A stretch of DNA of 64,000 nt. Source: JBQTGK01 sp052400665 (GTDB lineage: Bacteria; Bacteroidota; Bacteroidia; Bacteroidales; Marinifilaceae). The translations under genes were made by a program, and so were the position numbers. The notes below the pieces were generated by a model, which did no database searches, was not told where the DNA came from, and saw only the letters and a list, made by a program, of their open reading frames with translations. Position 1 is the first letter of the stretch; every line of letters begins with the position of its first letter. Location of the stretch: assembly GCA_052400665.1 (NCBI GenBank), contig JBQTGK010000001.1; one strand, 5' to 3'. This document shows positions 24,279 through 33,684 of the stretch, in pieces.

Positions 24279-27254
24279 TTATTTATAACTTATTACACTG
24301 GTTTGTTTCTTACCATCCATTAAAACCTCTAAAGGTTCCTTAAACCTCACATGTTTAAAATAATGAACTTGCTCTATTTTTTCTTGTTTATCTAATATTT
24401 CTATGTTAACAAAGTTCTGCTCAGTATTATTTTTAATCGAAAAATAACCTACATTCATAGAAGTAACATTATGGAAAAAATGAGATCCTAAAGAAGCATC
24501 TAACGGAAAATCTTCTAATCCCTGTTCTACAATTACTTTGGCATTGGAAATTTGTGACCAAAGAACTGGTATTCCTGTAAATTTATCGCGGGTTCCCCAA
24601 CGTCCGGGACCAAATAAAACATACTGTCGATCCTGTTCTTTCATTTTTTGATTTAACAGTGCCATTTCTTCAGCCATTTCCTCGGTTTTGGTTCTGTCAA
24701 ATTTACTCAAATCCATATAAATAACATCACGAATATGATCTACCTTACCATTCCCCATTCCTTTATTGGCAATCATTACCAATTTATCTTTCACAACCTT
24801 CGACATATCAATATCGATACTCATTTCCTGACGAATTAATGGCTTAATCTGCAACAAATGAAATGTAGGATTACCATCTTTTCCTTTCGATAGATCAACA
24901 GCAAATTCTATTTCGACAGGAGCACCCATTGCCTGCTTAAAGATATTTAACAATACACTTAATGCATTTGCTACCGGAACCTGATTGTATTTTAAAATAT
25001 TAGCAAAATCAACTACTCTAGGGCCTCTTAATGATAAATCCGGCTCTATTCTATCATTCTGAAAATCGTATACCGAAGCACAATGAAGAAGGTTTCCATC
25101 CTTTTCGGCCTCCGACAATTCATATTTTATGGTTACTGCATCTTCTCCATCTTTAATTAAATCGATATTCTCTTTTTTCATGTCTATTGCATAAAAATAC
25201 TTTTGAGAATCTTTCATTTGATCTTCGATGGATGCCAATTGTAATTTTGGATGCTCAGGACAAAAACGATGTGTTTTTTCTCCTCCCACAACATATTTTC
25301 CCAAACCAATGGCTATTACCGCAAAACCATCTTCGGGTTTCATGTATGAGAATGGATAATAATTGTACGATTGAGCAACTCCACTAATATTTGGATAAAA
25401 CTTACCATTGTACTCCTGACCTACCACTTCCTGTATGATCACTGCCATTTTTTCTTCCTCAATTTTATAATCGACAGCACTAAAATAGGATTGTGCCTCT
25501 GGAGTAAAAATAGAGGCATAAATTAATTTAATGGCAGTAATCAGTTGCTGGTATCTTACTTCGATATCAGAATCGTTATTCGGCAATAAATAAGTGGCAT
25601 ATACTCCTGCAAAAGGCTGCATTAACGAATCTTCGAATAAACCAGAAGAACGCACAGCAATAGGTTTTTTCATTTCTTCGAGATACAAACGGAGTTTTTT
25701 GCTCAATTTCTCAGGAATTTCACCTTTCAGGAATAAATCTTTAACTTTTTTATAATTTTTATCGATATAGATTTTATCATACAAATCATTTTTTTCGATA
25801 AAATTATCATATTCATCAACCCCAATAATTGCGGTTTGGGGAATAGAAATATTAATGTCCTTAATCAACTTTTTAAAGTAAATATTCTCGATAAAATTAC
25901 TTAAAAAGGCCAATCCTCTACCTTTTCCTCCTAAAGAACCTCTTCCTAATCGAACAACGTAATTATTAGAATTTAATATATTAGGTCTGAATCGAATAAT
26001 ACGACCACGCAATTGTTTAATTCTAGAAGCTTCGAATACATCTAAACAAAATTTTCTAAGATCTTTTACCGATTTAAAATCTTCGATTTGATATCTTCTT
26101 AATTTTTTGGCCACATTAATTTCACCACGAGCCATTAGCCAGGTCGAAATACCATTTCGCTTCGAATGAAACAACAAAGATTCATCGGGTATGTATTTTA
26201 ATTTTTCTTCGAACTCTTCCATCGATTTGGCAATAGCCACCCTTGTTCCGCTTTGGTTTCGAAATACAAAGTCTCCAAATCCTAGTTTTGTATAAATAAA
26301 ATTATAAATATCCAATGCCAATGTATCACTGTTTTTATTTATAAAATCAGCATCAACCTGCATTGCTCTTATAGCATTATCGGTATCGTGCGATTGCATT
26401 AAACATGGAATTTTCATATTTTTTGCCTGCACATATTTTATTAAATCAACACCTGAATCATCGTCGAGTTTTCCATCTCGGGCAAATCTAACATCAGAAA
26501 TTACGCACAAAAGATTTTCAAGATATTTATCTACAACCTCAACAGCATCTTCGAAAGTACTTACCAAAATTACTTTTGGTCTGGCGCGCATTTTTAGAAT
26601 TTTATGCAATTCGTCAATATCTCCTTCATCCGAAATTACTTTCTGAGTTTGAGTCATTATCGAAGTATACAGCAAAGGTAAATACCTGGAATAATATTTC
26701 ACTGAATCTTCGGCAAGTAGTATAACCCGAACATCACCACTTTTTGTATCTGGTTCAAGATTCATTTTATCCTCGATATATTTGGTCATTGCCATAAATA
26801 TCTTGGTGGAGCCATTCCAAACAAACACACGATCGATATTATTTTTTATTTTGTCGGCTGCCCGATCGAAATAAGCCAAATCGCTATTGTTATTTACCAG
26901 TACCAATACGGGAATATCCGGATTCACAGTTTTTATCTGTTTACTCAATTCCAGCGGAGACTCCTTATCTAATCCAGCCATTAAAATTACCATATCATAA
27001 TGGCGGGTTTCGAGAGCTTCTGCGGCTTCTTCACTAGTGGCAACACTTGTAAACCTGGGAGCTGCATATAAATTTAACTGCAAATATTCTCCTACAATCT
27101 TATCGGAAAATTGTCCTTCTCTAACAATGGTATATGCATCATAGTAAGTGGCAATCAAAAGAATCTCTTTTACCTTATAAGGCATCAATTCCTGAAATAT
27201 ATCCCGATCGTTCTTCTTTCTCTTATAAATTTTAGAAATCGAAATCTCTTCCAT
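24279..27254 (-). CDS. Receiver-domain protein with PEP synthase-like ATP-grasp domain
   Basis: The 991-residue soluble protein starts with two receiver-like domains. The first (about 28-160) lacks the phosphoacceptor Asp (YDMVILMAGLD). The second (about 174-320) keeps Glu182/Asp183, Asp254 (CVISDVRFARDG), Ser288 and Lys307, so it may be phosphorylated. After a linker of about 110 residues comes a PEP/pyruvate-binding ATP-grasp domain (LGGKGRGLAFLSNF from 441; KPIAVRSSGLFEDS from 530; FAGVYATYLL). The usual GGxTSH phosphohistidine domain and PEP-utilising barrel are not visible; the C-terminus has GSHFFHNVTS instead. No recognisable kinase partner is adjacent. It lies downstream of korAB, separated by a terminator. 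Confidence 0.8.
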   Translation of the reverse strand: MEEISISKIYKRKKNDRDIFQELMPYKVKEILLIATYYDAYTIVREGQFSDKIVGEYLQLNLYAAPRFTSVATSEEAAEALETRHYDMVILMAGLDKESPLELSKQIKTVNPDIPVLVLVNNNSDLAYFDRAADKIKNNIDRVFVWNGSTKIFMAMTKYIEDKMNLEPDTKSGDVRVILLAEDSVKYYSRYLPLLYTSIMTQTQKVISDEGDIDELHKILKMRARPKVILVSTFEDAVEVVDKYLENLLCVISDVRFARDGKLDDDSGVDLIKYVQAKNMKIPCLMQSHDTDNAIRAMQVDADFINKNSDTLALDIYNFIYTKLGFGDFVFRNQSGTRVAIAKSMEEFEEKLKYIPDESLLFHSKRNGISTWLMARGEINVAKKLRRYQIEDFKSVKDLRKFCLDVFEASRIKQLRGRIIRFRPNILNSNNYVVRLGRGSLGGKGRGLAFLSNFIENIYFKKLIKDINISIPQTAIIGVDEYDNFIEKNDLYDKIYIDKNYKKVKDLFLKGEIPEKLSKKLRLYLEEMKKPIAVRSSGLFEDSLMQPFAGVYATYLLPNNDSDIEVRYQQLITAIKLIYASIFTPEAQSYFSAVDYKIEEEKMAVIIQEVVGQEYNGKFYPNISGVAQSYNYYPFSYMKPEDGFAVIAIGLGKYVVGGEKTHRFCPEHPKLQLASIEDQMKDSQKYFYAIDMKKENIDLIKDGEDAVTIKYELSEAEKDGNLLHCASVYDFQNDRIEPDLSLRGPRVVDFANILKYNQVPVANALSVLLNIFKQAMGAPVEIEFAVDLSKGKDGNPTFHLLQIKPLIRQEMSIDIDMSKVVKDKLVMIANKGMGNGKVDHIRDVIYMDLSKFDRTKTEEMAEEMALLNQKMKEQDRQYVLFGPGRWGTRDKFTGIPVLWSQISNAKVIVEQGLEDFPLDASLGSHFFHNVTSMNVGYFSIKNNTEQNFVNIEILDKQEKIEQVHYFKHVRFKEPLEVLMDGKKQTSVISYK

Positions 27255-27452
27255 AGGTGTTGTTTATATTTTGTGTTTGTATGTTTTTTCTTATCAAAAT
27301 TATCAATACAAAATACTAATAAAATTAATGTATTCCATCTGTTTTACTGATACATTAAAATGTTGTTGCGCATAAATAATTAAGCTTGATAATCAATCTC
27401 ATTTATCTAAAAAAAGGTTGGCGAAAATAGGGATTTTTTTTCGTAAAAAACA

Positions 27453-27477
27453 AAGAGGAAACTCATTGTTTCCTCTT
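27453..27477 (-). terminator. korAB terminator
   Basis: AAGAGGAAAC (27453-27462) pairs with GTTTCCTCTT (27468-27477). On the minus strand it is followed by TTTTTTACG. Confidence 0.85.
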
Positions 27478-27502
27478 GCTTATAATCTTTATATAATTTT
27501 AA

Positions 27503-28543
27503 CTATTCTACTTCCCAGGTATCACCACTATTTAAAAGATCATCCATACATTTAATTGTTGCATTTGCCTGAACATCTTTAATTTGCTGAACCAATTTCT
27601 CTTCATAAGAAAGTGCAGCTACATCGCGAATAACGCCTAAGGCAACAGGATATTCGGGTGCTGCCATATTGGATAAAAGCCAGTGCATGTGTGGATCCGG
27701 AGTATGCGCATCGTGGATTAGAATATCCTGTTCGGTTATGCCATGTTCGCCAATTGTTACAACAACCAACTTACCATTGCCTCCCATTACCAATCCTTTA
27801 TTGCGCTGCTTACCAAATATCATACGTTCACCATGTTTCAATACCAATTGGTAATCGTCTTTCTTTTCTTTATTGGTAATTAAAGAGTGAGCACCATCGT
27901 TATAAATTACACAATTCTGAAGAATTTCAACAATAGAAGTTCCCTTATGTTTCGATGCCGAAAGTAAAATTTCAGTTGTCAATTTTATATTGGTATCAAT
28001 CGAACGGGCATAATACTTCGATTGAGCTCCCAATGCGAGTTCTGCCGGATGAAAAGGTTGCTCGATTGTTCCGTAAGGAGAGGTTTTAGTTATCATCCCC
28101 TGCTTAGAAGTTGGAGAATACTGCCCTTTAGTAAGACCATAAATCTCGTTGTTAAAAAGAAGAATGGTCATATCAATATTTCTGCGAATAGCATGAATAA
28201 AATGATTTCCTCCAATAGCTAAAGCATCTCCATCGCCTGAAATCTGAAGAATTTCCAAATCGGGATTTGCTGATTTTACTCCTGATGCAATAGCTGCTGC
28301 TCGTCCATGAATCGAATGAAATCCGTAAGTATTCATATAATATGGAAAACGAGAAGAGCATCCGATACCAGAGATTACGGCAAATTTTTCTTTCGGAATT
28401 TCCAAAGCTGCCATGGCTTTCTGAACCGAGTTTAATACTCCGTGGTCTCCACATCCGGGACACCATCTAACTTCCTGATCACTTTTAAAATCTTTTGGAG
28501 TCAATTTTTCAGGAGCTTGCTGTTTTAATAATGAATCTGCCAT
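27503..28543 (-). CDS. korB: 2-oxoacid:ferredoxin oxidoreductase, beta subunit
   Basis: The 346-residue subunit binds thiamine diphosphate. WCPGCGDHGVLNSVQ near residue 27 and the TPP-Mg motif GDGDALAIGGNHFIHAIRRN with NNEIYGLTKGQYSPTS are clear. With the alpha subunit it interconverts a 2-oxoacid and its acyl-CoA with ferredoxin as electron carrier. The two-subunit form with a gamma-alpha fusion is usual for 2-oxoglutarate enzymes, hence the symbol, but the exact 2-oxoacid is not certain. It starts 2 bp after the alpha gene. Confidence 0.92.
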   Translation of the reverse strand: MADSLLKQQAPEKLTPKDFKSDQEVRWCPGCGDHGVLNSVQKAMAALEIPKEKFAVISGIGCSSRFPYYMNTYGFHSIHGRAAAIASGVKSANPDLEILQISGDGDALAIGGNHFIHAIRRNIDMTILLFNNEIYGLTKGQYSPTSKQGMITKTSPYGTIEQPFHPAELALGAQSKYYARSIDTNIKLTTEILLSASKHKGTSIVEILQNCVIYNDGAHSLITNKEKKDDYQLVLKHGERMIFGKQRNKGLVMGGNGKLVVVTIGEHGITEQDILIHDAHTPDPHMHWLLSNMAAPEYPVALGVIRDVAALSYEEKLVQQIKDVQANATIKCMDDLLNSGDTWEVE

Positions 28544-28545
28544 GA

Positions 28546-30390
28546 TTATTTCTCCTCCAATAATTGATTAAACTTTTGTTTTAATTCCAAAACTGTAAAT
28601 GGTAAGCCTTGTAGTTTATTGTATTGCTTAAAATCTATGTGCTGAAACTGACTTCTTAGGTACTCTGCGAATTGACCATTGTTTAATTCACAAACAATAA
28701 TTTTCTTATATCTGCTAAATACCTCTTCGGTATTTTTAGGCAATGGAAAAATATAGTGAAAATGAGCTAATGCAATATCTTTACCTTCTGCAATCAATTC
28801 TCTTACAGCAGTTGTTAAATGTCCATAAGTACCACCCCAACCTACTACCAATACATCGGCATCATCATTACCTTTTACGGGTACATCAGGAATGAAATTG
28901 GCAATTTTTTGAATTCTCTTAGCTCGAATATCACTCATTACCTGGTGGTTCTCCGGCACATAAGAAACCTCACCTGTAACATCCATTTTTTCAAGGCCTC
29001 CAATTCTATGCTCCAACCCTTTAGTTCCCGGAACTGCCCATTTTCTTGCCAATTTTTCTTCATCACGCGCGTAAGGCTGATATTCTTCTCCTTCTTTAGC
29101 TATTGGCACATTAATATCTGAAAGATCTGCCATTTTAGGAATACGCCATGGTTCCGCTCCGTTGGCAATAAAACCATCGGATAGCAAAATAACAGGGGTC
29201 ATGTGTTCCAAGGCAATCTTACCAGCACGAAAAGCATACTCAAAACAATTAGATGATGTGCTAGCTGCAATTACAGGCAAAGGACATTCTCCACTTCGCC
29301 CGTGTAAGGCTTGCATTAAATCCGATTGTTCTGTTTTTGTAGGAAGTCCGGTAGATGGTCCTCCACGCTGAACATTTACAATTACCAAAGGCAATTCGGT
29401 CATAACTGCTAATCCTGCTGCTTCGGTTTTTAATGCCAAACCAGGTCCTGAAGTAGTAGTTACCGCAAAATTACCAGCAAAACTAGCACCGATAGCAGTA
29501 CAAATACCTGCAATTTCATCTTCAGCTTGAAAAGTTTTTACGCCCAAATCTTTTCGGGCAGCCAATTCCTGAAAAATTTCTGTTGCCGGAGTAATTGGAT
29601 ACGATCCACAAAATAATTCCAGACCCGCCTTCTCGGCAACAGCAATTAGTCCCCAGGCTGTTGCCTTATTTCCGGTAATATTTCGATAGGTACCTTTTTT
29701 GATATTAGCTGGCGCAACACTAAAATTATATGCCAGAGCTTCTATGGTTTTTGCAAAATTAAAACCTGCCCGCAATACTTTTTTATTTGCCTCAACAACT
29801 AATGGGTGTTTTTTAAATTTATTTTCGATAAATTCTTCAGTATGCTCTAATGGACGATCAAACATCCAGTAAACCATTCCCAAAGTAAACATATTCTTAC
29901 TTCGAATAATACTTTTCTGATCCAGTCCTGAATCTTTTAAACACTCTTTGGTTAGTGTTGTAACTTTTGCTTTTATAAGATTATAATCGGCTAATTTATC
30001 GTCCTGTAAAGGGTCCGAATCATATCCTGCTTTTTCAAGATTCCGATCGGTAAAACTATCTTCGTTAACAATTATGGTTCCGCTTGGCTTTATCCACCTA
30101 AGATTCGCTTTAAGTGCAGCTGGATTCATTGCTACCAATACATCGGCAAAATCTCCTGGTGTATTCACTTCGCTGTGTCCAAAATGTAACTGAAATCCGG
30201 ATACTCCTCCTACTGTTCCTTGTGGAGCTCTGATCTCTGCAGGATAATCGGGAAATGTAGCTACATCGTTTCCAAACAATGCCGAAGTATCGGAAAACTG
30301 CGTTCCCGTTAGCTGCATGCCATCTCCGGAATCTCCCGAAAATCGAATTACAACTTCTTCCTTTTCAATGACTTTTGTCTTTTGACTCAT
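28546..30390 (-). CDS. korA: 2-oxoacid:ferredoxin oxidoreductase, fused gamma-alpha subunit
   Basis: The 614-residue protein joins an N-terminal gamma domain (about 12-185; RFSGDSGDGMQLTGTQFS, PQGTVGGVSGFQLHFG) to an alpha domain (about 215-570; GLELFCGSYPITPATEIFQELA, ITSGPGLALKTEA-type core). It supplies the CoA and substrate side of the enzyme and forms an operon with korB, 2 bp downstream. A reductive or reversible TCA step using ferredoxin fits an anaerobe or microaerophile. The leader starts with a stem-loop at the predicted transcription start. Confidence 0.93.
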   Translation of the reverse strand: MSQKTKVIEKEEVVIRFSGDSGDGMQLTGTQFSDTSALFGNDVATFPDYPAEIRAPQGTVGGVSGFQLHFGHSEVNTPGDFADVLVAMNPAALKANLRWIKPSGTIIVNEDSFTDRNLEKAGYDSDPLQDDKLADYNLIKAKVTTLTKECLKDSGLDQKSIIRSKNMFTLGMVYWMFDRPLEHTEEFIENKFKKHPLVVEANKKVLRAGFNFAKTIEALAYNFSVAPANIKKGTYRNITGNKATAWGLIAVAEKAGLELFCGSYPITPATEIFQELAARKDLGVKTFQAEDEIAGICTAIGASFAGNFAVTTTSGPGLALKTEAAGLAVMTELPLVIVNVQRGGPSTGLPTKTEQSDLMQALHGRSGECPLPVIAASTSSNCFEYAFRAGKIALEHMTPVILLSDGFIANGAEPWRIPKMADLSDINVPIAKEGEEYQPYARDEEKLARKWAVPGTKGLEHRIGGLEKMDVTGEVSYVPENHQVMSDIRAKRIQKIANFIPDVPVKGNDDADVLVVGWGGTYGHLTTAVRELIAEGKDIALAHFHYIFPLPKNTEEVFSRYKKIIVCELNNGQFAEYLRSQFQHIDFKQYNKLQGLPFTVLELKQKFNQLLEEK

Positions 30391-30455
30391 GACTGTTAGA
30401 TTTAATCTCAGACTAAATTCTTCTATTTTCTTAAGTTTATTGATTCTTTATTTGC

Positions 30456-30488
30456 TTAACAACAAAATTGAGTTCTTAATGTTGTTAA
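30456..30488 (-). promoter_or_regulatory. Stem-loop at the 5' end of the korA transcript
   Basis: TTAACAAC (30456-30463) and GTTGTTAA (30481-30488) are perfect complements. They begin at about the predicted transcription start and lie 66 nt or more before the korA start codon. Stem-loops at this place can protect mRNA from decay; it could equally be an operator. Confidence 0.45.
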
Positions 30489-30495
30489 ACATAGA

Positions 30496-30525
30496 TAAAG
30501 GTAGCGTTTCCCATATTTTAGACAA
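30496..30525 (-). promoter_or_regulatory. korA promoter
   Basis: On the minus strand TTG (complement of 30523-30525) is followed after exactly 19 bp by TACCTTTA (complement of 30496-30503). The spacing matches the Bacteroidota -33/-7 arrangement; only the last base of TAnnTTTG differs. Confidence 0.6.
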
Positions 30526-31001
30526 GAAAAGAAAGGAAAATTTACTCACTTTTTGCAAACGTTTGTTTGATAAAAGGTTAGAGTGGAATTATGTTCAGTA
30601 AATAAACTGAATTTCAAACTATTTCATGTAAAAAAAGTAAAAAGAAAGAAATAAGGAGTATTTTATTGGGCAAACAGAATAGTAACTTTTCATAGATAGC
30701 CATATAATATTCAACTAAACTTCAATAAAAAAAATTATATCTTAAAATATTCTTTTCTGTATTACAATTAAAAGTAAATTTTAAAATTATTTCATACACA
30801 AAATAAAAACTATAAGTGTATAAAATAAAGACATAATATAGTTATATTTGATATTAAGTATCAAAATAATAATAATTTTAAGTCAAAATAGTAAGTATTA
30901 ATTTAATTCAGCATACTCTAACAAATTTAGAATCATAAAAATCTAAACAAATGATTATAGTAACATATTAAGTAATATCTGATTAATAAAATTATAAACA
31001 C

Positions 31002-31700
31002 ATGATGAAAATATTAGGATTAATAATTGGAGTTTGTTTATTCTCAACTGTTTTTGGACAGGGAAGAACAGCTGAAGAAAGATTTCTTTTAGACATTAAC
31101 AGTTTTAGCTCTGAAGTCAGAATTTCCCAACTGGAACACCTCAACAATTTAAAAGTTAATTATGATGGATCACCTTTTTTTACAGAAAATTGGGAAACTG
31201 GTAAAGTAATCTTCACCAATGAACAATCAGTAGATTATAAATTACATTACAATATATATACTCAAGAATTTTGGATCAAAAATGACAAAAATGAAATAAG
31301 AAAACTTAAACAAACCAAAGACATATCACGTATAACAATCCTAAATTCAAATTTTAAATTTATAAATTATTACGAAGATAATAAACCTAAGAGTTCAATA
31401 ATGGAATCTCTTGTAGACAAACCAGTTGGACTACTTAAAATGTATCACTGTAAACTAATTCCCGGAGATAAAAATGTTAATACATACTCTGGTCCAACAA
31501 AAAGCAGATTTTCAAAAAAAACAGATTATTATTATATCGAAAATGAGAATATTAAACTCCTACCAACTAAGAAAAAGGAATTCTTGGAATATTTCAGGAA
31601 TGATCAACAAAAAATTACCCGTTATATAAAGCAGCATAAGTTAAAACTAAAAAAAGAAAAAGACTTAATCAAAATATTTGAATTTTACAATCAAAAATAA
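31002..31700 (+). CDS. Secreted protein of unknown function
   Basis: The 232-residue product has a signal peptide (about residues 1-19, ending VFGQ). The middle contains DYKLHYNIYTQEFWIKN, and the C-terminus is a lysine-rich helix (FLEYFRNDQQKITRYIKQHKLKLKKEKDLIKIFEFYNQK in outline). From memory this layout recurs in small secreted Bacteroidota proteins of unknown role, with a YKLRYNIY-type motif and a basic tail. There is no lipobox. It stands alone next to the dead insertion element and has its own terminator. Confidence 0.7.
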   Translation: MMKILGLIIGVCLFSTVFGQGRTAEERFLLDINSFSSEVRISQLEHLNNLKVNYDGSPFFTENWETGKVIFTNEQSVDYKLHYNIYTQEFWIKNDKNEIRKLKQTKDISRITILNSNFKFINYYEDNKPKSSIMESLVDKPVGLLKMYHCKLIPGDKNVNTYSGPTKSRFSKKTDYYYIENENIKLLPTKKKEFLEYFRNDQQKITRYIKQHKLKLKKEKDLIKIFEFYNQK

Positions 31701-31785
31701 TCCTACAAGTCTAATATAAACTCAAAAGTAACTAACTCAAGAATTGATTATTAAGCGAAACAAGTAAAAACATAATAAATTAATA

Positions 31786-31830
31786 AAAGCAGTAAAAAGT
31801 CGTTTCTTACATCTATTTACTGCTTTCTTT
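31786..31830 (+). terminator. Terminator after the secreted-protein gene
   Basis: AAAGCAGTAAA (31786-31796) pairs with TTTACTGCTTT (31816-31826) around a 19-base loop, followed by CTTT. The insertion element begins 35 bp downstream. Confidence 0.7.
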
Positions 31831-31856
31831 ATGTCTCTTTTTCATAAAAAAAATTG

Positions 31857-31864
31857 TTAAATTC
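31857..31864. repeat. Target-site duplication, left copy
   Basis: TTAAATTC lies immediately outside the left inverted repeat and is identical to the 8 bases immediately outside the right one at 33299-33306. Confidence 0.85.
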
Positions 31865-31892
31865 GGATCAATTCAAATTTTAGGTGGATTAA
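31865..31892 (+). repeat. Left terminal inverted repeat of the insertion sequence
   Basis: It starts GGATCAATTCAAAT and continues TTTAGGTGGATTAA. It matches the complement of 33271-33298 at 22 of 28 positions, with a shared TAGGTG block. Confidence 0.8.
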
Positions 31893-31894
31893 AA

Positions 31895-33265
31895 ATGACT
31901 GCAGATATTTATACACCTAAAATGATTGATAAAAATGAGCACAACAAATTCATCTTACCATATATTATTGCAGTAGCTTTTACCTAAGGAATTATTTCGA
32001 GATCATCTCTGTAAAGGTCGATGAACATCAAATTCTTGTACTTTTGGATGAGTGTAATATTTATCCTGAAAACTATAAAAGTAATACTTTGCAGTCAAAA
32101 GGATTTCCTCCGGCCACTATCGCACAGGATTTTCCAATACGTAATAAGGCAGTTTATCTTCATATTCGACGACGAAAATGCCTGGTAAAAGAGACCAGTC
32201 AAATTATCAGCAACACTTGGGATTTAACCTGCAAAGGAACTAAGCATACTAAAGAATTTGCTGATTTTTTAAAAGAGTTATTTGGATCAATATCCAATTA
32301 GTGCCAATAGTTTAGAAAAACATTATCATATCAATGGGGCATTATTTTCTCAACTGTATAAAGATCAGCTGAGTGCCTTTAATGATTGGGAACAGAAAAA
32401 TCATGCTAAACAGTGGATTTTATATCACAAAAAATATTGGTTCTCATTTGAGTATTGATGAAACAGCTCTTTCCAATGGCGAATTATATACGATCCTAAC
32501 CAACAAAGCTGCCAAAGGTAGAAAGGGATGTTTGGTAACTATAATTGAAGGCACGGAATCTGATAAGATTATCAATATCCTAAAGCAAATCGATAAGAGA
32601 AAAAGAGATATAGTTCTTGAGGTTACTTTAGATATGGATGGTAGTATGAATCGGATTGTGAAATCTTGCTTTGTAAAGGCAAACTTTTGGATTGATCGTT
32701 TTCATGTTCAAAAACTTGCTTTTGACGCATTGCAAGAGATTAGAATATCGCACCGATGGAATACCATCCAGGAAGAAGCAGATGCCCGACATCTGGCAAA
32801 ACAAACCAAAGACAAATATATTGCTGATTTATTAGCCAATGGAGATACTAAAAAGCAATTACTGGCCAGAAGTCGCTATTTGTTGTTTAAGTAAGGAAAT
32901 TGTTGGTCTCCAAAACAAAAACAACGAGCTCAGATCCTATTCAAAATGTATCCCGATATCAAACAAGCTTATGGTTTGACTCATGCTTTAAGAATGCTAT
33001 TTTCTAAAAGCAAAAATAAGAATGTAATGCGTTTAAATATGGAAAAATGGTCTTATAAAGTGGAAAAGGTAAGATTTAAATCCTTTAATACAATTGCATC
33101 TACATTTTATACTCATTATCCGAAAATCTTAAACTTTTTCGAGAACAGAAGTACCCATGCTTCTGCCGAATCTTTTAATGCCAAGCTAAAAGCTTTTAGA
33201 GCTCAATTTAGAAGTGTTAACGATATAAGTTTTTCCTGTTTAGGGTATGTAAAATTTATGCATAA
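31895..33265 (+). pseudogene. Broken ISAon1/ISL3-family transposase
   Basis: Pieces follow in order. MTADIYTPKMIDKNEHNKF (31895 on) ends at a TAA at 31985. The next frame gives YFEIISVKVDEHQILVLLDE to a stop at 32299, with DFPIRNKAVYLHIRRRK typical of the ISAon1 N-terminal part. A third frame gives the DQYPISANSLEKHYH region. Near 32430 the frame shifts again into SIDETALSNGELYTILTNKAAKGRKG and LDMDGSMNRIVK with DRFHVQKLAFDALQEIR (DDE core). It is cut by TAA at 32892, continues as YPDIKQAYGL and STHASAESFNAKLKAFRAQFR, and a last shift hides the original FFLFRVCKIYA ending at 33263-33265. Confidence 0.85.
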
Positions 33266-33270
33266 AATCC

Positions 33271-33298
33271 TAAATTCACCTAGATTATGAATAGATCC
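33271..33298 (-). repeat. Right terminal inverted repeat of the insertion sequence
   Basis: Its complement starts GGATCTATTCATAA and contains TCTAGGTGAATTTA, matching the left end at 22 of 28 positions. Confidence 0.8.
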
Positions 33299-33306
33299 TT
33301 AAATTC
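33299..33306. repeat. Target-site duplication, right copy
   Basis: TTAAATTC is identical to 31857-31864 on the other side of the element. Confidence 0.85.
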
Positions 33307-33684
33307 ACATCAAATCCTCCCTACCTATAAAAAATATTTTTGACTCTATCGATAAACATTAATATCTATAACTCCGTATCGATGTTCTTAACCGTTTAAA
33401 TAGTTAGACAGGTTTTATAAGGCATAAACAAAATAGTTATGACAGAAGATATATTGAATTAAGCATTAAAATTCCTCTAAATACTCCGTATACTAGTTCA
33501 TCATCCATCAAGTTAAGATATCATTTTATAAGTTCTTTATAGATAAAATTAATAAGGGATATTTATTTTTTCGTTCTAACACATTTACAATTAAACTCGA
33601 ATACGAAATAAAAAAAATCAGGGGTTGGAAAATCCAACCCCTGATAATTATAATATTAACAAAATGTAATTTTCTTACAATTTA
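33307..33684. other. Intergenic region between the insertion sequence and the susD-like gene
   Basis: No reading frame of note is seen. It is AT-rich, with only short, uninformative repeats such as two CTCCGTAT blocks (near 33376 and 33484). It ends with the terminator of the susC/susD pair at 33617-33645. Confidence 0.5.
33617..33645 (-). terminator. Terminator of the susC/susD-like operon
   Basis: ATCAGGGGTTGGA and TCCAACCCCTGAT form a perfect 13-bp stem with a 3-base loop. On the minus strand a T-run follows. Confidence 0.92.

Larger units (their letters stand above)
30391..31001. other. Long AT-rich intergenic region upstream of korA
   Basis: The first 135 bp hold the korA leader and promoter. 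A 70-codon frame at 30389-30601 crosses them on the plus strand but has no family likeness and is probably chance. From 30600 to 31001 the sequence is extremely AT-rich. It contains one small inverted repeat, TTTGATA (30847-30853) and TATCAAA (30859-30865), and presumably the promoter of the gene at 31002. Nothing else is recognised. Confidence 0.5.
31865..33298 (+). mobile_element. Degenerate ISL3-type (ISAon1-like) insertion sequence
   Basis: The 1434-bp element is bounded by imperfect inverted repeats (31865-31892 and 33271-33298, 22 of 28 positions matching, both starting GGATC) and flanked by an exact 8-bp direct repeat, the target duplication size of the ISL3 family. Inside is the wreck of an ISAon1-type two-part transposase. 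The coding frame is broken in at least five places, so the copy cannot move by itself. Its ends still look recognisable to a related transposase if one exists elsewhere in the genome. Confidence 0.85.

Noticed and set aside
25187..25387. Short plus-strand frame inside the receiver/ATP-grasp gene
   Set aside because: It is a shadow frame opposite a continuous 991-codon gene with recognisable domains.
30389..30601. A 70-codon plus-strand frame upstream of korA
   Set aside because: It overlaps the korA start, leader and promoter, is leucine/isoleucine-rich as random AT-rich DNA often is, and matches no family I recognise.
32044..33290. Three separate small genes within the insertion element
   Set aside because: They are fragments of one transposase in different frames; the family order and the flanking inverted repeats show a single broken gene.
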